Assembly: GCF_014633365.1 (NCBI RefSeq)
Contig: NC_068346.1
Location: 16,761,030-16,825,029, forward strand
DNA from: Diospyros lotus
Taxonomy: Eukaryota > Streptophyta > Magnoliopsida > Ericales > Ebenaceae
DNA: 64,000 nt
Direction of reading: 5' to 3'
Below the pieces are notes generated by a model. The model was not told the origin of the DNA. It made no database searches and saw only the letters and a program-made list of their open reading frames with translations. A program made the position numbers and the translations under genes. Positions within the stretch are counted from its first letter, which is position 1, and the number at the start of each line of letters is the position of its first letter. Of the stretch, positions 1-12,014 are shown piece by piece.

Positions 1-400
1 CGTGTCGTGTCGTGTCACCTGTTTAACCCGTTTAATTTGAACATGTCGTGCCGTGTCACATGTTAAACGTGTTATTTAGTTTTAAACATGTTATTTCTTG
101 TATAATCGTGTTAACGTGTTCAGATCAACTCACTAACCCTTTTAATTAAACGTGTCATTTCGTATATAATTGTGTTAACGTGTTCGGGTCAATCCGTTAA
201 CATGTTTAATTAAATGGGTCATTACGTGTCTAAACGGGTTAGACAGGTTAACCCACCTAAGACACGAAAATAATCGTGTCATAAACAGGTTGACCCGTTT
301 ATGACTCGAATCTAATTAACCCTAATTCTAACTTGCTTAATTTAGTGTCATGTCGTGTCGTGTAATCAGGTCCTGTCCAAAATTATCAGCCGGAGTCGTT
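1..400. repeat. GTGTC-rich dispersed repeat
   Basis: The stretch is built from imperfect copies of CGTGT/TGTCGTGTC and GGGTCAA/TTAACCCG words. One unit (CGTGTTAACGTGTTC) recurs near 107 and 171, a spacing of 64 bp. There is no coding sequence. It resembles a dispersed plant repeat, but its class cannot be decided and its left edge lies outside the window. Confidence 0.5.
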
Positions 401-820
401 CTACAGGGCCAGACGGGCCTACCGAGTGGCTCACAGAGAGGGGGCAAAAGACGATTTTGCCCCCGCCCACTTTGCAAATTTCCAAAGTAGGTCACTGCCC
501 CCTACGCGTCTCCCTTGCCATGGCCGCCGATCGCCTCCCCACTGCGCCTCGCTGCAGTCGCCTGGCCTCGCCTCCATTGCCTCTTTGCCATCGTCGCCTA
601 GCCTCACCTCGGCTCGCTGACAGTCGATGCAGCGACTGTTGGTGAGGCCAAGCGATTGTAACGAGGCGCGATGGAGAGGCGATCGGCGGCCATTGCAGGG
701 GAAACACGTAGAGCAGAGGGCAATATATGGGAGAAGGAGGGAGAGAATAGGGCGTGGGGGCAAAATGATATTTTTACCCCCTTTCGATAAACCCATCGGT
801 AAGCCTGCCAGGCACTCTAG
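401..820. repeat. Large inverted repeat (foldback element candidate)
   Basis: Two arms of roughly 175 bp face each other (about 401-575 and 640-820). The outer parts share a CTAC/CTAG start, CTTACCGA-like words and GGGGGCAAAA runs. The inner parts share TGGCCGCCGATCGCCTC. The short overlapping reading frames on both strands are products of this GC-rich symmetry, not genes. No clear target-site duplication was found at the ends. Confidence 0.6.
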
Positions 821-1294
821 CATTTTCATAGCCGTACCTATAAATGCTCTAAGAAATGGGTGTTTTACATGCAACTCCATTCGTCTGACATATTCAACTC
901 CTAGCTCATAGGCAGATATTTAGTTATTGTTTATTATTTGATTTACTGTTTACCTTTAAACTGACGTACTGATGTTTTGTCGTATACTAAATAACTTGCT
1001 CATGTTTTATCTTTAAAATTTTGAAAACTCAAATAATATGATCAGTTTCTATTTTTTAACAAAAGATAAAAATTAAACCATAAACTAAAAATTGACAAAT
1101 TCTTTAAAGCAGGCGTTTGTACTTTACCAAAAATGTCTTCTAACTAATTGAATTTTTAAAATGACTTATTAGACATCTCTATTCTAAAAAAGTAAAACTA
1201 TTAAACACATTTTTCTTGGTCAGCAAACTATGTAAGAGTATGCACTAACAAGTGCATTTAGCAATGACTTATAGAACACCTTTTTGCGATAATT
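821..1294. other. AT-rich intergenic DNA
   Basis: Nothing recognised: no open frame of note, no repeat structure and no regulatory motif that can be defended. Confidence 0.5.
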
Positions 1295-1861
1295 TTGTTG
1301 TCACAAAGCTCGTTTCCTTCCAACATCTTGCACCAAAATGGGTTTTCATTCCCAATCTTGGACCAATCGTCGAAAATGGTGATAAAGACCACTAATCTAA
1401 TCACTTCTCCAAAGGATCCTTCCCAAGAATCATTGTTCATTTTCCAATCACCGTCAATGGAGATTCAATCCAAGGATCGCCAGGCCTTTGGATTTCTCGC
1501 AAGTCCAATGTCTCAAGTGATCTCGACGAACAATGATGTAGCAAATAATGCTAGCTGCGACCTATTTGAGATCGAGAGCTTCTCCACATAGCCATCCTCA
1601 TCGAACCCGTTGTTCCAATGGTGAGACTTATTGGATAAAGCAACGACTTTCAACCCTAGGAAATCGATGGCCTCTATCCTCAGTTGGGATAGCCAGAACG
1701 AGCCGGTAACCTCATTGGTGGGCAGAACGGAGTGTTATAAGCCCAACGAGGCTAGCATCGACTGTAGCATCACCATTACCAAAGGCTTTAACCGAGCCAA
1801 CAATATTACCAACCTCTTCAACATAGAAGACTACTCAAATCAGGAGCAGACAACACACTAA
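1295..1861 (+). other. Unrecognised degenerate open frames
   Basis: Two short open frames (98 and 76 codons) lie end to end, and base composition is less AT-rich than on either side. All frames of the surrounding 600 bp are broken by stops, so this may be a decayed coding segment, possibly from a retroelement. No family is recognised and no function is proposed. Confidence 0.2.
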
Positions 1862-3269
1862 AATGATGGTGACAGCAACAACATGGTAGTTATCGATAAG
1901 GAGCAACGAGTTATTGAGCTGTCTAGTCCACCTTATTAGACTACATGGATGCCACATTGTATTGCTTATGTTACGTCAATACGCATGCATTTCATCCTTT
2001 TAAATTATCCCTAATCAGTGTTTAATATTTTCACTTTTTGGGAGTAGAGGTGTCTAATAGGTTTAAAAGTTTGGGGTGCCATACAATGTTTTTCGTAACA
2101 TTGTAATCATACCCTCGGGGGAATCTTCTAGAAGAAACACCCCCCTGAGCAGGTTCATCAAATGTTGTGCCCAAGAGTGGTTTGTTGATTACATGCGGGA
2201 AAAGGGCCATAAGTGACCCTTCAGTCACCTACTATCTATCCATGAAGTCCGTAGGTGACTTTTTAGTCATCCACCACCAAGTCTACGAATGACTTCCCAG
2301 TCCCACACCACTAGCTTTTTGGATGACCCTCCAATCACCCACCGTCATCTTGATAAGTAAGTCCTCAACTCACTTATGACTGGTCAACTCTCTCGATGAC
2401 CTAACAGGACACCCGGTGATCTTGAAGCTCTTGTTATTGCATTATGACGAGGCCAGCCTCTTCGAGCTTTCCTTCCCCCTGTGAGACCCTTATTGGGAGA
2501 GGGTTTCTTAACAAGGTTCCTTTGAGCATGCTTAACCCAGGGATCACCAAGTGTAGTGGGAAAGTCATACGCCTCTGTTCAAAAGACTCATGCATCCTCT
2601 TACGTCCTCATGCCACGAGCTTGGCCACATGTCCCAGTCACGATCAACAGGTATAAATATGCTACAACCCTTTGAATTCCAAGATCCTTCTTCCGAACCT
2701 CAAAGCTTTTCTTAACTCACCCGAAAAACTCACCCACATACACTATCCTTTTTACTCACCCGCGCACCTCCTCACAACCCACATGCAGACACTATTCGCA
2801 TGACACACCTGAACATTTATTCATCTACGTTTTACCTGCATGTGTATTTCTCTACGATAGCTTCTAACTTAGGCATTAAAAGGCCCATGAGGGAGAAAAT
2901 TTCGTGTGCCTTCTAACTATCTTCTGTCTTGCAAAACGCCTGAAGACATCCGCAAAATCCAAGCCATTAGCAAATTAACCTTAAGTCATCTGCAAACTCC
3001 CAGTCACTCGTGAACTCTCAAGTCATCCACAACCTTCACAGTCATCCCCAAACTTGTGCTTATGCACCTATCTACGGTTCCATCCAATGATCCCCTATCT
3101 AAAGACTTGTTCTACTTTGCATATCTCGTTTCTACTCCCTTAGACAGCATGCCGAGCCCCACAATTGTAGATCTATTTCGGTCAGTCCTTGCTCATCCAA
3201 TTTGCCTGGCCCTACCATTTATTTGTTGAGCTTTTTCGACGTATAAATTTTAATTATTGTAGTTAGGTA
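1862..3269 (+). mobile_element. LTR-like relic
   Basis: This non-coding stretch contains degenerate short repeats of a GACTTnnnAGTCATCC type (2240-2340 and 2940-3060). It ends in AAATTTTAATTATTG...GTAACA, which resembles the 3' end of the LTRs at 56120-56161 and 59800-59837. A TATA-like word (GTATAAATA) occurs near 2650. It is read as a decayed copy of a related LTR. The left boundary is unknown and no target duplication was found. Confidence 0.3.
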
Positions 3270-3602
3270 ACACAAATAAAATACAAAGGTATTTTTATGC
3301 TTTTTGCCTTTGATCACCGGTCACATTTCAATAACTACAAGTTATAAGTATATGAAATACAATATTGTGAAAAAGAGATAAGTGTCATATTTAATCAAAA
3401 AGTGTTATCTCATTATTGTGAAAATATAGTATAGTAGTCCAATACCAATTTTTTATTATTTATTTTAATTCTTAAATGTTGCTAATCAATGATTTAATAT
3501 CTAAACAAGGCCAAACCCATAATTTAACCTCCTATATTTTGACCTTTTTTTTTGTGTGGTAATTCAAACTTTTTATTATTTTAATTACATTCTTAAACCA
3601 TA

Positions 3603-4212
3603 CATTTTCAAGATTATTGCATAATAATGTATTGAAAAACTCAGTATTAAAAAACTCATGTATTTAAAATTTATTATTAATTTTATAATAATTAGTACTT
3701 ATTATTTTAAAACAATTGAAAATTTTAAATTATTAATACAAATTACTAAATGTAAATTATTAATACAATAAATACTAAATGCAAATTATTAATGCAAGTT
3801 TTGGGAGGATTTTTTTTTCAGACTATCTTATTTTTATATATATAAAGATATTATATATTATTATATTATATAAAGATAAGATTTCATTTAATAAATAATT
3901 TTATGTGACTTAATTAATACTTTAAGTGTTTATTTATATTTTTCATAAATAATATTTATTTTTAATTGATTAACAGACTAATTAAATATTTAATATTTAC
4001 ATAATAACATATTAAAAAACCCATGATTATTATTGAAAAACTCATATATTTAAAATTTATTATTAATTTTATAATAATTAGTATTTATTATTTTAAAACA
4101 ATTAAAAAATTTAAATTATTAATATAATAAGTATTAAATGTAAATTATTAATGTAAATTTTGAGAAAAAAATTTATTTTTTCAGATTATCTTATTTTTAT
4201 ATATATAAAGAT
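3603..4212. repeat. Direct repeat of about 225 bp in AT-rich DNA
   Basis: A very AT-rich block near 3603-3846 recurs at 3990-4212. Both copies contain TTTATTATTAATTTTATAA and end in CTTATTTTTATATATATAAA. The spacer is about 145 bp. There is no coding potential. It could be a tandemly duplicated AT-rich MITE-like sequence. Confidence 0.6.
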
Positions 4213-4529
4213 TATTGTGGCCACGAGGCAGCATTACGGAAGAAGCCTTAAATGGGAGGTGAATTCGAGTTCGTCCAAAAAAACAAAAGAAAGGAGAGGG
4301 GAACTCTGACCAAGTCAAGATACAGATTGGCTTGGAATTTAGCAACGTTTTCAAATTCCAAAGTCAATTCCTTGGAAACAAGTTGCTGTCTGGGGCAATA
4401 AAATCAAACTTGGCACCCAATCAAGCCCCTCTCTCCCTGTTTGAATTCCAATCTCTCCATCTTTTTCACTGCAACAGCAACCAATAGCCACGGGATTCTG
4501 AGAGCAGATGCAGAGCCCCCCTTTTCCAT

Positions 4530-4711
4530 GAGTGCGATTTTGTTCACCCCCTTTAATTGGGGGTGAACGTGACTTATTGGAGAAGAAGAGGGAAGGGGAG
4601 AGGGGAAAAAAATGAAAGAGAAGAGGAGAGAGAATTAGGAAGATATTCAAAATTAACACTAACCAGGGGTCACATTCACCCCAGTCAATAGGGGTTAACA
4701 AAATCGCACTC
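4530..4711. mobile_element. MULE-type MITE, 182 bp, in the NRT2.5 upstream region
   Basis: Terminal inverted repeats of about 44 bp start with GAGTGCGATTTTGTT and end with the complementary sequence. The element is flanked by an identical 9-bp duplication, CTTTTCCAT, at 4521-4529 and 4712-4720. A 9-bp duplication and long inverted repeats fit a non-autonomous Mutator-like element. The interior is purine-rich and has no coding capacity. It lies about 110 bp upstream of the TATA box of the nitrate transporter gene. Confidence 0.85.
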
Positions 4712-4822
4712 CTTTTCCATTCCGTAAAAGGCCACACTCTGTTCTCCGAGTCTCAGCTTCTCTGCACCATCAAGCATCAATGGCGGCAGGTTTCAGTTTC
4801 CTACTTAGACTTCAGCCCTCTG

Positions 4823-4830
4823 TATATAAA
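4823..4830 (+). promoter_or_regulatory. NRT2.5: TATA box of the NRT2.5 gene
   Basis: TATATAAA stands 65 bp before the ATG at 4895. This would place the transcription start near 4855-4865 and give a short leader. Confidence 0.6.
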
Positions 4831-4894
4831 CCCATTCATTACAGCCGTTCCTTCTCATCTCTTTAATTCCATCTTTGCCCGGTTCTGGACTTCG

Positions 4895-7046
4895 ATGGCT
4901 TTGGATATGGAAAATGGTGGCCGGAAATTTGCACTTCCGGTGGACTCTCAGCACAAGGCCACTGAGTTTAGATTGTTCTCAGTGGCAGCGCCTCATATGC
5001 GCGCGTTTCATCTGTCATGGGCTTCGTTCTTTTGTTGCTTCGTGTCGACATTTGCCGCCCCGCCGCTGCTGCCGGTGATTCGCGACAATCTCAACCTGAC
5101 GGCAACGGACATCGGCAATGCCGGAATCGCTGCTGTTTCCGGCGCCGTCTTCGCGCGAGTCGCCATGGGATCCGCCTGCGACCTGTTCGGGCCGCGGCTC
5201 GCCTCGGCCGGTCTCATCCTCCTCACCGCGCCGGCTGTTTTCTGCGGTGCCATTGCCGACTCTGCCGCCGCCTTCCTCATGGTGCGCTTCTTCTCCGGCT
5301 TCTCTCTGGCCACGTTCGTCTCCACCCAGTTCTGGATGAGTTCCCTCTTCTCCCCCATCGTCGTTGGCACCGCAAACGGCCTCTCCGGCGGTTGGGGAAA
5401 CCTCGGCGGCGGAGCCACGCAGCTCATTATGCCAGTTGTGTTTTCCGTTATCCGGCGGGCGGGTAATTAATTATGTTTATCGGTTCATATTTTTTTTTTT
5501 CATAAAATCAATGCAAAGTGGGTGAAATGCCCGCTTTGGAAAAGAATATTTTTCATGTATTTTATTCCCGCAGGTGCGATGGAATTCACAGCCTGGCGAA
5601 TCGCGTTTTACATCCCGGCTCTGATGCAGACCTTCTCGGCCTACGCCGTCTTTTTCCTCGGCCAAGACATGCCGGACGGGAACTTCTCCGAGCTCAAGAA
5701 ATCAGGCCAGAAGCACAAAGACAAGTTCTCGACGGTTCTCTCCAACGCCATGACGAATTACAGAGGCTGGATCTTGGCCTTAACTTACGGCTATTGCTTC
5801 GGGGTGGAGCTCACCGTTGACAACATAATTGCTCAGTACTTCTACGACAAATTCAATCTTAATCTCCACACCGCCGGAATCATAGCCGCCAGTTTCGGAT
5901 TGGCTAATATATTCTCGAGGCCGGGCGGAGGGATACTCTCGGATGCTATGGCGAAGAGGTTTGGGATGAGGGGCAGGCTATGGGCGTTGTGGATTGTTCA
6001 GACATTGGGAGGAATCTTCTGCATTGTTCTTGGGCTGGTCGACTCTGTAACTGCGTCCGTCGCCGTTATGGTCGTCTTTTCCATCTTCGTCCAAGCCGCT
6101 TGCGGCCTCACTTTTGGGATCGTTCCCTTCGTCTCCCGAAGGTAATTATAAATTTCATTCTAATACTCCCTAGCTAGCACACCACTTCATCTTTCTCTTC
6201 TCTTTCTCTTGCACCTACCCAACAATATGGTCTAGGTTTATTCAGATATCATTGATGACACCATTTCATGAGTTCTTAACAGAAAGTTTAGACCTCTTTA
6301 CTATGTTATTGATTTGTAACAAATTCTCTCATTTAACTCTTAAGCAGTGGTCTTAGATTAACTCTCAAATAACTTGTAATACACACCATGAATTCTCACT
6401 GGAAAGTGATTAATATATGTTCTTGCGACCTTCAAATCCATATCTTCTTAATATTATAACCCATATCAATCTCAAAATACTTTATATTACTCCACACTCG
6501 CTTCAATAGTAATTTTGGGTTAAATTCAATATCACTTGCTAGGTGAGGGTGGACCAGATGGCATATATATTTAACGGATAAGTGCTTAATTAATAGAGTA
6601 ACAAACATATATAAAATTGAGTTGTAACATGATCTCTCAGCCTCTTCTTAATTAACATGGCTTTATTGTTCAGATCTTTGGGGGTGATATCCGGGATGAC
6701 CGGTGGCGGAGGGAACGTCGGAGCGGTGTTGACGCAGGTGATCTTCTTCAGAGGATCGAGATACAAAACAGAGACGGGGATAGCTCTGATGGGGGTGATG
6801 ATGCTATGCTGCACTCTACCATTGGCTTTGATCTACTTCCCACAATGGGGCGGCATGTTCTGTGGCCCATCGTCCAAAGGCTCCACAGAAGAAGACTACT
6901 ATATGGGCGAGTGGAGCGCTGCGGAGAAGGAGAAAGACTTCCACCAGGACAGCTTGAAGTTCGCCGTTAACAGCCGAAGCGAGAGAGGCAATCGAATCAA
7001 ATCGGCTCCAACACCGCCGGAGGCCACTCCGCCGTCGCATGCATAA
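4895..7046 (+). CDS. NRT2.5: High-affinity nitrate transporter NRT2.5
   Basis: Plasma-membrane nitrate/proton symporter of the major facilitator superfamily, NNP family. NRT2 proteins usually work with the partner NAR2/NRT3. Proposed exons are 4895-5462, 5574-6141 and 6674-7046 (1509 nt, 502 aa). All junctions are GT-AG and restore the frame ([15 protein letters not shown] and [11 protein letters not shown]). The N-terminus reads [12 protein letters not shown], followed by [18 protein letters not shown], which is the NRT2.5-type start. The two family glycine-rich signatures are present: [10 protein letters not shown] at residues 164-173 and [11 protein letters not shown] at 386-396. [12 protein letters not shown] and EEDYY are near the C-terminus. 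Length and membrane-segment pattern (about 12 helices) fit the family. The first ATG of the conserved frame was taken as the start. NRT2.5 genes are typically induced by nitrogen starvation; that control is not visible here. A MITE sits in the upstream region. Confidence 0.94.
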
Positions 7047-7792
7047 CTGCTGGCCATGCCTAAGTAAAATAGCTCGACTTTTAGAAACTTCTTGTCGATG
7101 CAAAGACCAAAGAATCCAGCTCCTCTCCTCCTCTTACTAGTGTTAATTAAATTTTTAATTTTTTTTATTAGGAATAAAAGACTAGAATTTAATTCACTAC
7201 TACAAATTATACTTTTAGAATTATATTAAAATTTATAAATATATAAAAGTTATAAATAATTCCTTATTCAAGAAATAAGTATTTAACATTTATTTAAGGT
7301 GATTATAACTTTTTATAAATAACTATATCTAATAATTGTGTATGAAATATAAATAAAAAATTTAAATTTCAAAAAGTAAATTTAGGTCAGATCCAACAAG
7401 CTCGACAGTAAGTTAAGTTTGAACGAAACTGAACTTTTCTTCAGCAGCTCAAGATTGACTGGAGTCGCTACATTTAAGATCTCTAAACAATATTGCACCT
7501 ATAAATATATATATATATATATATAAGAATTTTGGATTTGCATCAGAAGAAGTTCCTATCACTTCATTGAATATTGTCGTTCTCTCCAGTTTCTGGTTTA
7601 ATGAGTATCGAGAGAAGAGAGTATTGAATTAAGCAGCGTGTGAGTGGATTGGGATGAACATGCACGTTGGCAGTGACTGCGTGCATGCCCCATTGAATAT
7701 TGGACGATAGGCCATTGCGTTGTTGCGTACATATATACCTATTGTACCGAATTTCCTATTTCGTAGGGCCCATCTATTGTTAAAGACTAGTA
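7047..7792. other. Intergenic DNA downstream of NRT2.5
   Basis: AT-rich 3' flank with a (TA)n microsatellite at about 7505-7525. No gene or definite element was recognised. Confidence 0.5.
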
Positions 7793-7971
7793 AAATGTTA
7801 TTGGTACACCCATTTTGTACACTTTGGGCTACAAAATGGGGTATTATGACAAAAAATTCCTCATGAGGTGCATAGAGGCGCGTGAGGCTCATGGAGAGGC
7901 GTAGGGTATTTTGATCATAATACCCCTTATGTAGCCCAAGATGTACAAAAATAATGTACATGTAGCATGAC
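7793..7971. mobile_element. MITE, 179 bp, with 8-bp target duplication
   Basis: Inverted termini of about 60 bp share TTTTGTACA, TTGGGCTACA and GGGGTATTATGA. An identical 8-bp duplication, GACTAGTA, flanks the element at 7785-7792 and 7972-7979. This size suggests a hAT-like or Mutator-like non-autonomous element. The short open frame crossing it is not a gene. Confidence 0.75.
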
Positions 7972-8254
7972 GACTAGTACATACTTTTTTAATCGATAAA
8001 AGATTCCAGTTTACAGTTTGAGTTTTTTCCGTTTATATATATAGTAATTTTTCAAGCTTACAAGTAGTAGTGTAGCCTGTAGTAGGTAAGTAAGCCGGAC
8101 GACTACAACCTTACAGGCTTGCAGCTTTAGCTTGCAGCTTTTATTGGGTGTAAAAGGTGAAATCACTCGAGATCTCATGTACATTATTTCACGTACGTGA
8201 GAGAGGTTAATCACGATACACGGTAGTTTTCAAGGCAGGAGACAATATATAATG

Positions 8255-8400
8255 TCCACAAAAAGTTATCTCCATAAAAGGGTGAAACTCCCACACTGTG
8301 GCTGCCATAACTCGAACCTACATCCTTAGGTGCAATCTACTACTGTGAGAACCATCCATGCTATGCCTGTTGGGCAGCTTTAGCTTTTATTATTTCTATT
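8255..8400 (-). mobile_element. tRNA-derived SINE candidate
   Basis: On the minus strand an A-box-like word (TAGCATGGATGG) is followed about 30 bp later by a B-box-like word (GGTTCGAGTTA), the internal RNA polymerase III promoter arrangement of tRNA-derived SINEs. No mature tRNA fold was found. Ends and target duplications were not defined. Confidence 0.4.
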
Positions 8401-9507
8401 TCCAAGCAAGCAGCTTCTAATTAATTTGAAGCATGAGTCGGGGCGTGGTAGGGGATGAGGGGTTTGGACGGTGCACACATCGGCATCGTCCCTTCCGCTT
8501 CTGCAAAATTACACTGTTTCTTTCCTTTGGCAAAGAAAAAAAGGTTAATAAAGTATTTCAGAATGGCTAAAAACATATTTTTACCAAAACAGTTTGGAGG
8601 TTGTACAAATCGTGCGGTTCACGGTTTGTACAATTGGCAGTTTGGTTTAAACCAAATCGTCCAAAAAAATATAAAAAAAATAAAAAAATGAAACATATTA
8701 TTTTGAATATGCCAATAGAGTAAGCAAAGAATACGGTCTTGATTATTCTACAAGAATACAAACAAAGGGGCATATTGAAGTATCATTTGTCCAATATAAT
8801 TTAACTGTAACAGAATTTTTAGTACCGTAGCTCATAATAATTGCTTTGATACAAAAATAATTTTCAAATTAAGCATTTGCAAATATTGTATCCTCTACGC
8901 TAAAAAAGAAAAAAAAAAAAAGCAACAGTGACTCAATAATATTCTCCAACAACATATATTTCCCACCAGAAAATTGTAATGGGTAACATGATAAGAAACA
9001 ATATGACTAACATAAGTCAATATTAATTTCAAATAATTCATTTCTAAGAATTATTTTGTTTATTTTCAAACCGTGGTAAACCGCATCAAATCAGACCGCA
9101 AATGCGGTGCGGCCGCCATCTTTATTTTGTCTGCTACTAGCTGTTTCCTCTTCTTCTTTTCCTTTCATTTTTTAATGGCAGCTTTCTCTCTTCTTCTTTT
9201 TCTCCCTCAATCAATCAACCACTGCAAACCCACAGATGGCTCAGCTGCCATGAAACCTGATCAGCTTTCATCCTAAGATGAAACTCGATTGAAACCTGAA
9301 ATCAAGTTTCACCGTTGGTCACCATCGTCCTCTTCTCCTCTACCGGTTGCCTTTTTTTTTTTTTTTCTCCTTTCATCTTCGACAGCTTCGATGAAACCTG
9401 ATCAAGTTATCTTGAATTGTGTGTGTCACGTCGCTTTGTGTGTGTGTGTGTGTATATATTTAACATCCATTTTTATAATGACAATGGTGATGGGGTTGCT
9501 GCAAAAG
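8401..9507. other. Intergenic DNA with possible decayed hAT-like fragment
   Basis: Mostly AT-rich. Two GC-richer patches, 8590-8675 and 9062-9115, contain AAACCG/CGGTTT words such as ACCGCAAATGCGGTGCGG. These resemble the termini of plant hAT-type MITEs, but pairing between the patches is imperfect. A short (GT)n run occurs near 9435-9452. No gene was seen. Confidence 0.35.
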
Positions 9508-9560
9508 ATAATGCTACCCAAACAAATGCTTGGACACCTCCAATAAAATTACTATATTAA
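9508..9560 (+). mobile_element. Terminus related to the 20.4-kb TIR element family
   Basis: GATAATGCTACCC...AACAAATGCTTGGACA resembles the element ends at 20423 (+) and 20412 (-), and a CT-rich interior follows as it does there. The other end was not located, so only this terminus is claimed. Confidence 0.4.
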
Positions 9561-9599
9561 CTCTCAGTGTAAAAAACAATTTTACCCTTGATTTATTTT

Positions 9600-10150
9600 A
9601 TTCTCACCTCTCACTCTCTTTTTCACCAAGACACTTTCTTTCACTCTCACCTCTCACTCTCTCTATCATTCGCCCATCTCCCAGATCATAAACCCCATTA
9701 TTGTCGATATGGAAACCCACTTCACCCTTGACTGAGACACTCTCTCTTTTGTTCTCACCTCTCACTCTCTCTATCAATTTCCCATCTCCCAAATCGAAAA
9801 CTCCATTACCATCGATGAGAAAACCCATTTCACCCTTGACTGAGACACTCTCTCTTTCACTCTCACCTCTCACTCTCTTTTTCACTCTCCCAGATTGGAA
9901 ACCCCATTATTGACTTCTCGGAAACCCACTTCACTCTTGACCGAGACACTCTTTTTCACTCTCACCTTTCACTTTCTCTTTCACTCTCCTAGATCGAAAA
10001 CCCCATTACCGACCTCGCGAAAACCCATTTCACCATTGACCGAGACACTTTCTTTTAGTCTCACCTCTCACTTCCCCAGATCGGAAACCCCATTATTGAC
10101 CTCTTACCTCATATCTCAGAAACCCTTTTACTGCCACACTTTCACCGCCT
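9600..10150 (+). repeat. CT-rich minisatellite, about 100-bp unit
   Basis: About five imperfect copies of a unit with CTCTCACCTCTCACTCTC, then CCCAGATCGGAAACCCC, ATTATTGAC and CCCACTTCACCCTTGAC follow one another. The open frames on both strands are low-complexity products of this repeat, not genes. A similar CT/GA-rich interior occurs in the related elements at 19.7-22.7 kb. Confidence 0.7.
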
Positions 10151-10416
10151 CTCTCTGTCAAATTTGCCCTCCATCTGCGATATTTTTTTATATTTTTTTG
10201 ATGAGTATTTAATGTGTGATATTTTTCTTGGCGTCTATTTTTCCATTCCCGTGTAACAACGTAACAGCCTTAACCAATTCCATTCTTTTATGTTTAGAGT
10301 TTATGTTCAGTTCTTGGCATGTATTTCTTAGTGTGTATTTTTTTTGGCTGTATGTTTTGATTTTATTTTGTTATCTAACATTAGGCTTAACCATATCAGA
10401 TTTTATGTTCAGTTGT

Positions 10417-11623
10417 TGTTAAGCTCAAGGGTAAGTAAATACGATTTTGATGATAATAAAATTATTTTTATGATATAAATGTATTTTTTACTCATACAAA
10501 AAAGTAAATTATTTTGAACTAAAGGTGGGTTGTCTTTAGACATGTTTCCTTGTTTTGATTATTTATGTCTCAAAAGTTTATGTTTGAATTTTCATATCTT
10601 TATAAATGCATTTCTTACTCATGCAAAAGTAAATTTATTTTGAATTAAAGATAAATTATTTTTAAATATGTTTTCTTGTTTTAATAATTTATATCTCAAA
10701 AGCTTATATTTGAATTTTTATATCTTGATAAATGTATTTCTTTCTCATACAAACAATAAATTTATTTTGAATTAAAGGTGAATTATTTTTAGACATGTTT
10801 CCTTATTTTAATCATTTATGTCTCAAAAACTTAATTTAAAATTTCATATCTTGATAAATGTATTTCTCTAGTGGAAAAAATAAATTTATTTTAAATTAAA
10901 AGAGAATTGCTTTTAGACATGTTTTCTTGTTTTAATCATTTATATCTCAAAAGCTTATATTTGAGTTTTTAAATCTTAATTTCTCATGCAAAAAGTAAAT
11001 TTATTTTGAATTAAAGATGAGTTATCTTTAGACATGTTTCTTTATGTTGTTTCTTCATATTTGAGAAACCCTAAACAATTTTTAAATTTTAAACTTCATA
11101 TTAATGTTTTTTTTAATGGCTAGTTTGTTTGGAAGATGTATGGAGGCTCAAGGTTAAGAACAAACTTGATGGAGCATTCAAACAAGAGTGAGAATGTTTA
11201 AAGTGCTAGAAATGTGCTAACTGGTGGAATTCTCAACCATTGGTGACTTGTTTGTAATTGTCTCTGATTGTAAGTTTATTATTTTTACTCACTTGTTGTG
11301 TAAGGGGATTGTACTTAGTGTGCTAATGGTTCTTGCTTAGCCAAAGTATTGTACATTGGTTTTAACTCCAATTAAAAGTTAATATTGATTCTCCCTAGTG
11401 GAAGCTCAAGCTAAATCTTGAGAGAGAGAGAGGATTAGGCTCTTTAAAGTCGAACCTTTATAAATTTTTCTTGTTCCTTGTGGTTATGTGATTTTATTGT
11501 TATCAATTCTACTACAATCACCACATATTAAGATCACAAATTTAAGAATTTTTAAAAGAGGTAAAATTATTAATTTTTGAAAAAGTCAATTCACCCCCCT
11601 CTTAGGTATTTTTTTGGGCAACA
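10417..11623 (+). mobile_element. Solo LTR of Ty1/copia SIRE/Maximus type
   Basis: The segment starts TGTTAAGCTC and ends GGGCAACA. It is flanked by GTTGT and ATTGT (4 of 5 matching), as expected for an old LTR insertion. The start (...GATTTTGATGATAATAA) and the tail (CAATTCACCCCCCTCTTAGG) are characteristic of SIRE-type LTRs. There is no primer-binding site or internal domain on either side, so it is read as a solo LTR. Confidence 0.5.
10477..11075 (+). repeat. Tandem repeat inside the LTR, period about 125 bp
   Basis: Five degenerate copies begin near 10477, 10604, 10731, 10856 and 10978. Each has AAATGTATTTCTTACTCATGC, then TTTATTTTGAATTAAAG, GACATGTTTCCTTGTTTT and TATCTCAAAAG. Spacing is 127, 127, 125 and about 120 bp. 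Confidence 0.75.
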
Positions 11624-12014
11624 ATTGTTAATTTTTTCCCCAGATTTCATGAGTGACGTTAAATTAGATTTGATGTTGTTTTTTTTCAAATTTGAAGGTT
11701 GTTAACTATAGGGGTGTTAAATAAAACATTGACAACATTATATTTTTCAAATTTGATGTTAGCTATAGGGTTATTAAATAAAAAATTTATAACATTATAT
11801 TTTTTTCAAATTTGATGCGAGCTATAGGGTTGATGCATAAGTAATGTTAATGGCCAAATTTTGTATTCAGTTGCTATTATTTTTCAGATTTTATTGCGGA
11901 CAAGCAATTCTATTTTAGAAGACGAAGGAAACCAACAATGAGTGACATAGGTATGTTTGATTTTTTTCTCAAATCTGGCACGGATTCCTTAGACTACAAC
12001 CATATAAAACAAGT

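Noticed and set aside
431..911. Overlapping frames of 94-149 codons
   Set aside because: They lie across the foldback arms and are open on both strands because of GC-rich symmetry.
5008..5427. 139-codon minus-strand frame opposite NRT2.5 exon 1
   Set aside because: Shadow of the GC-rich coding exon; the plus strand is the conserved gene.
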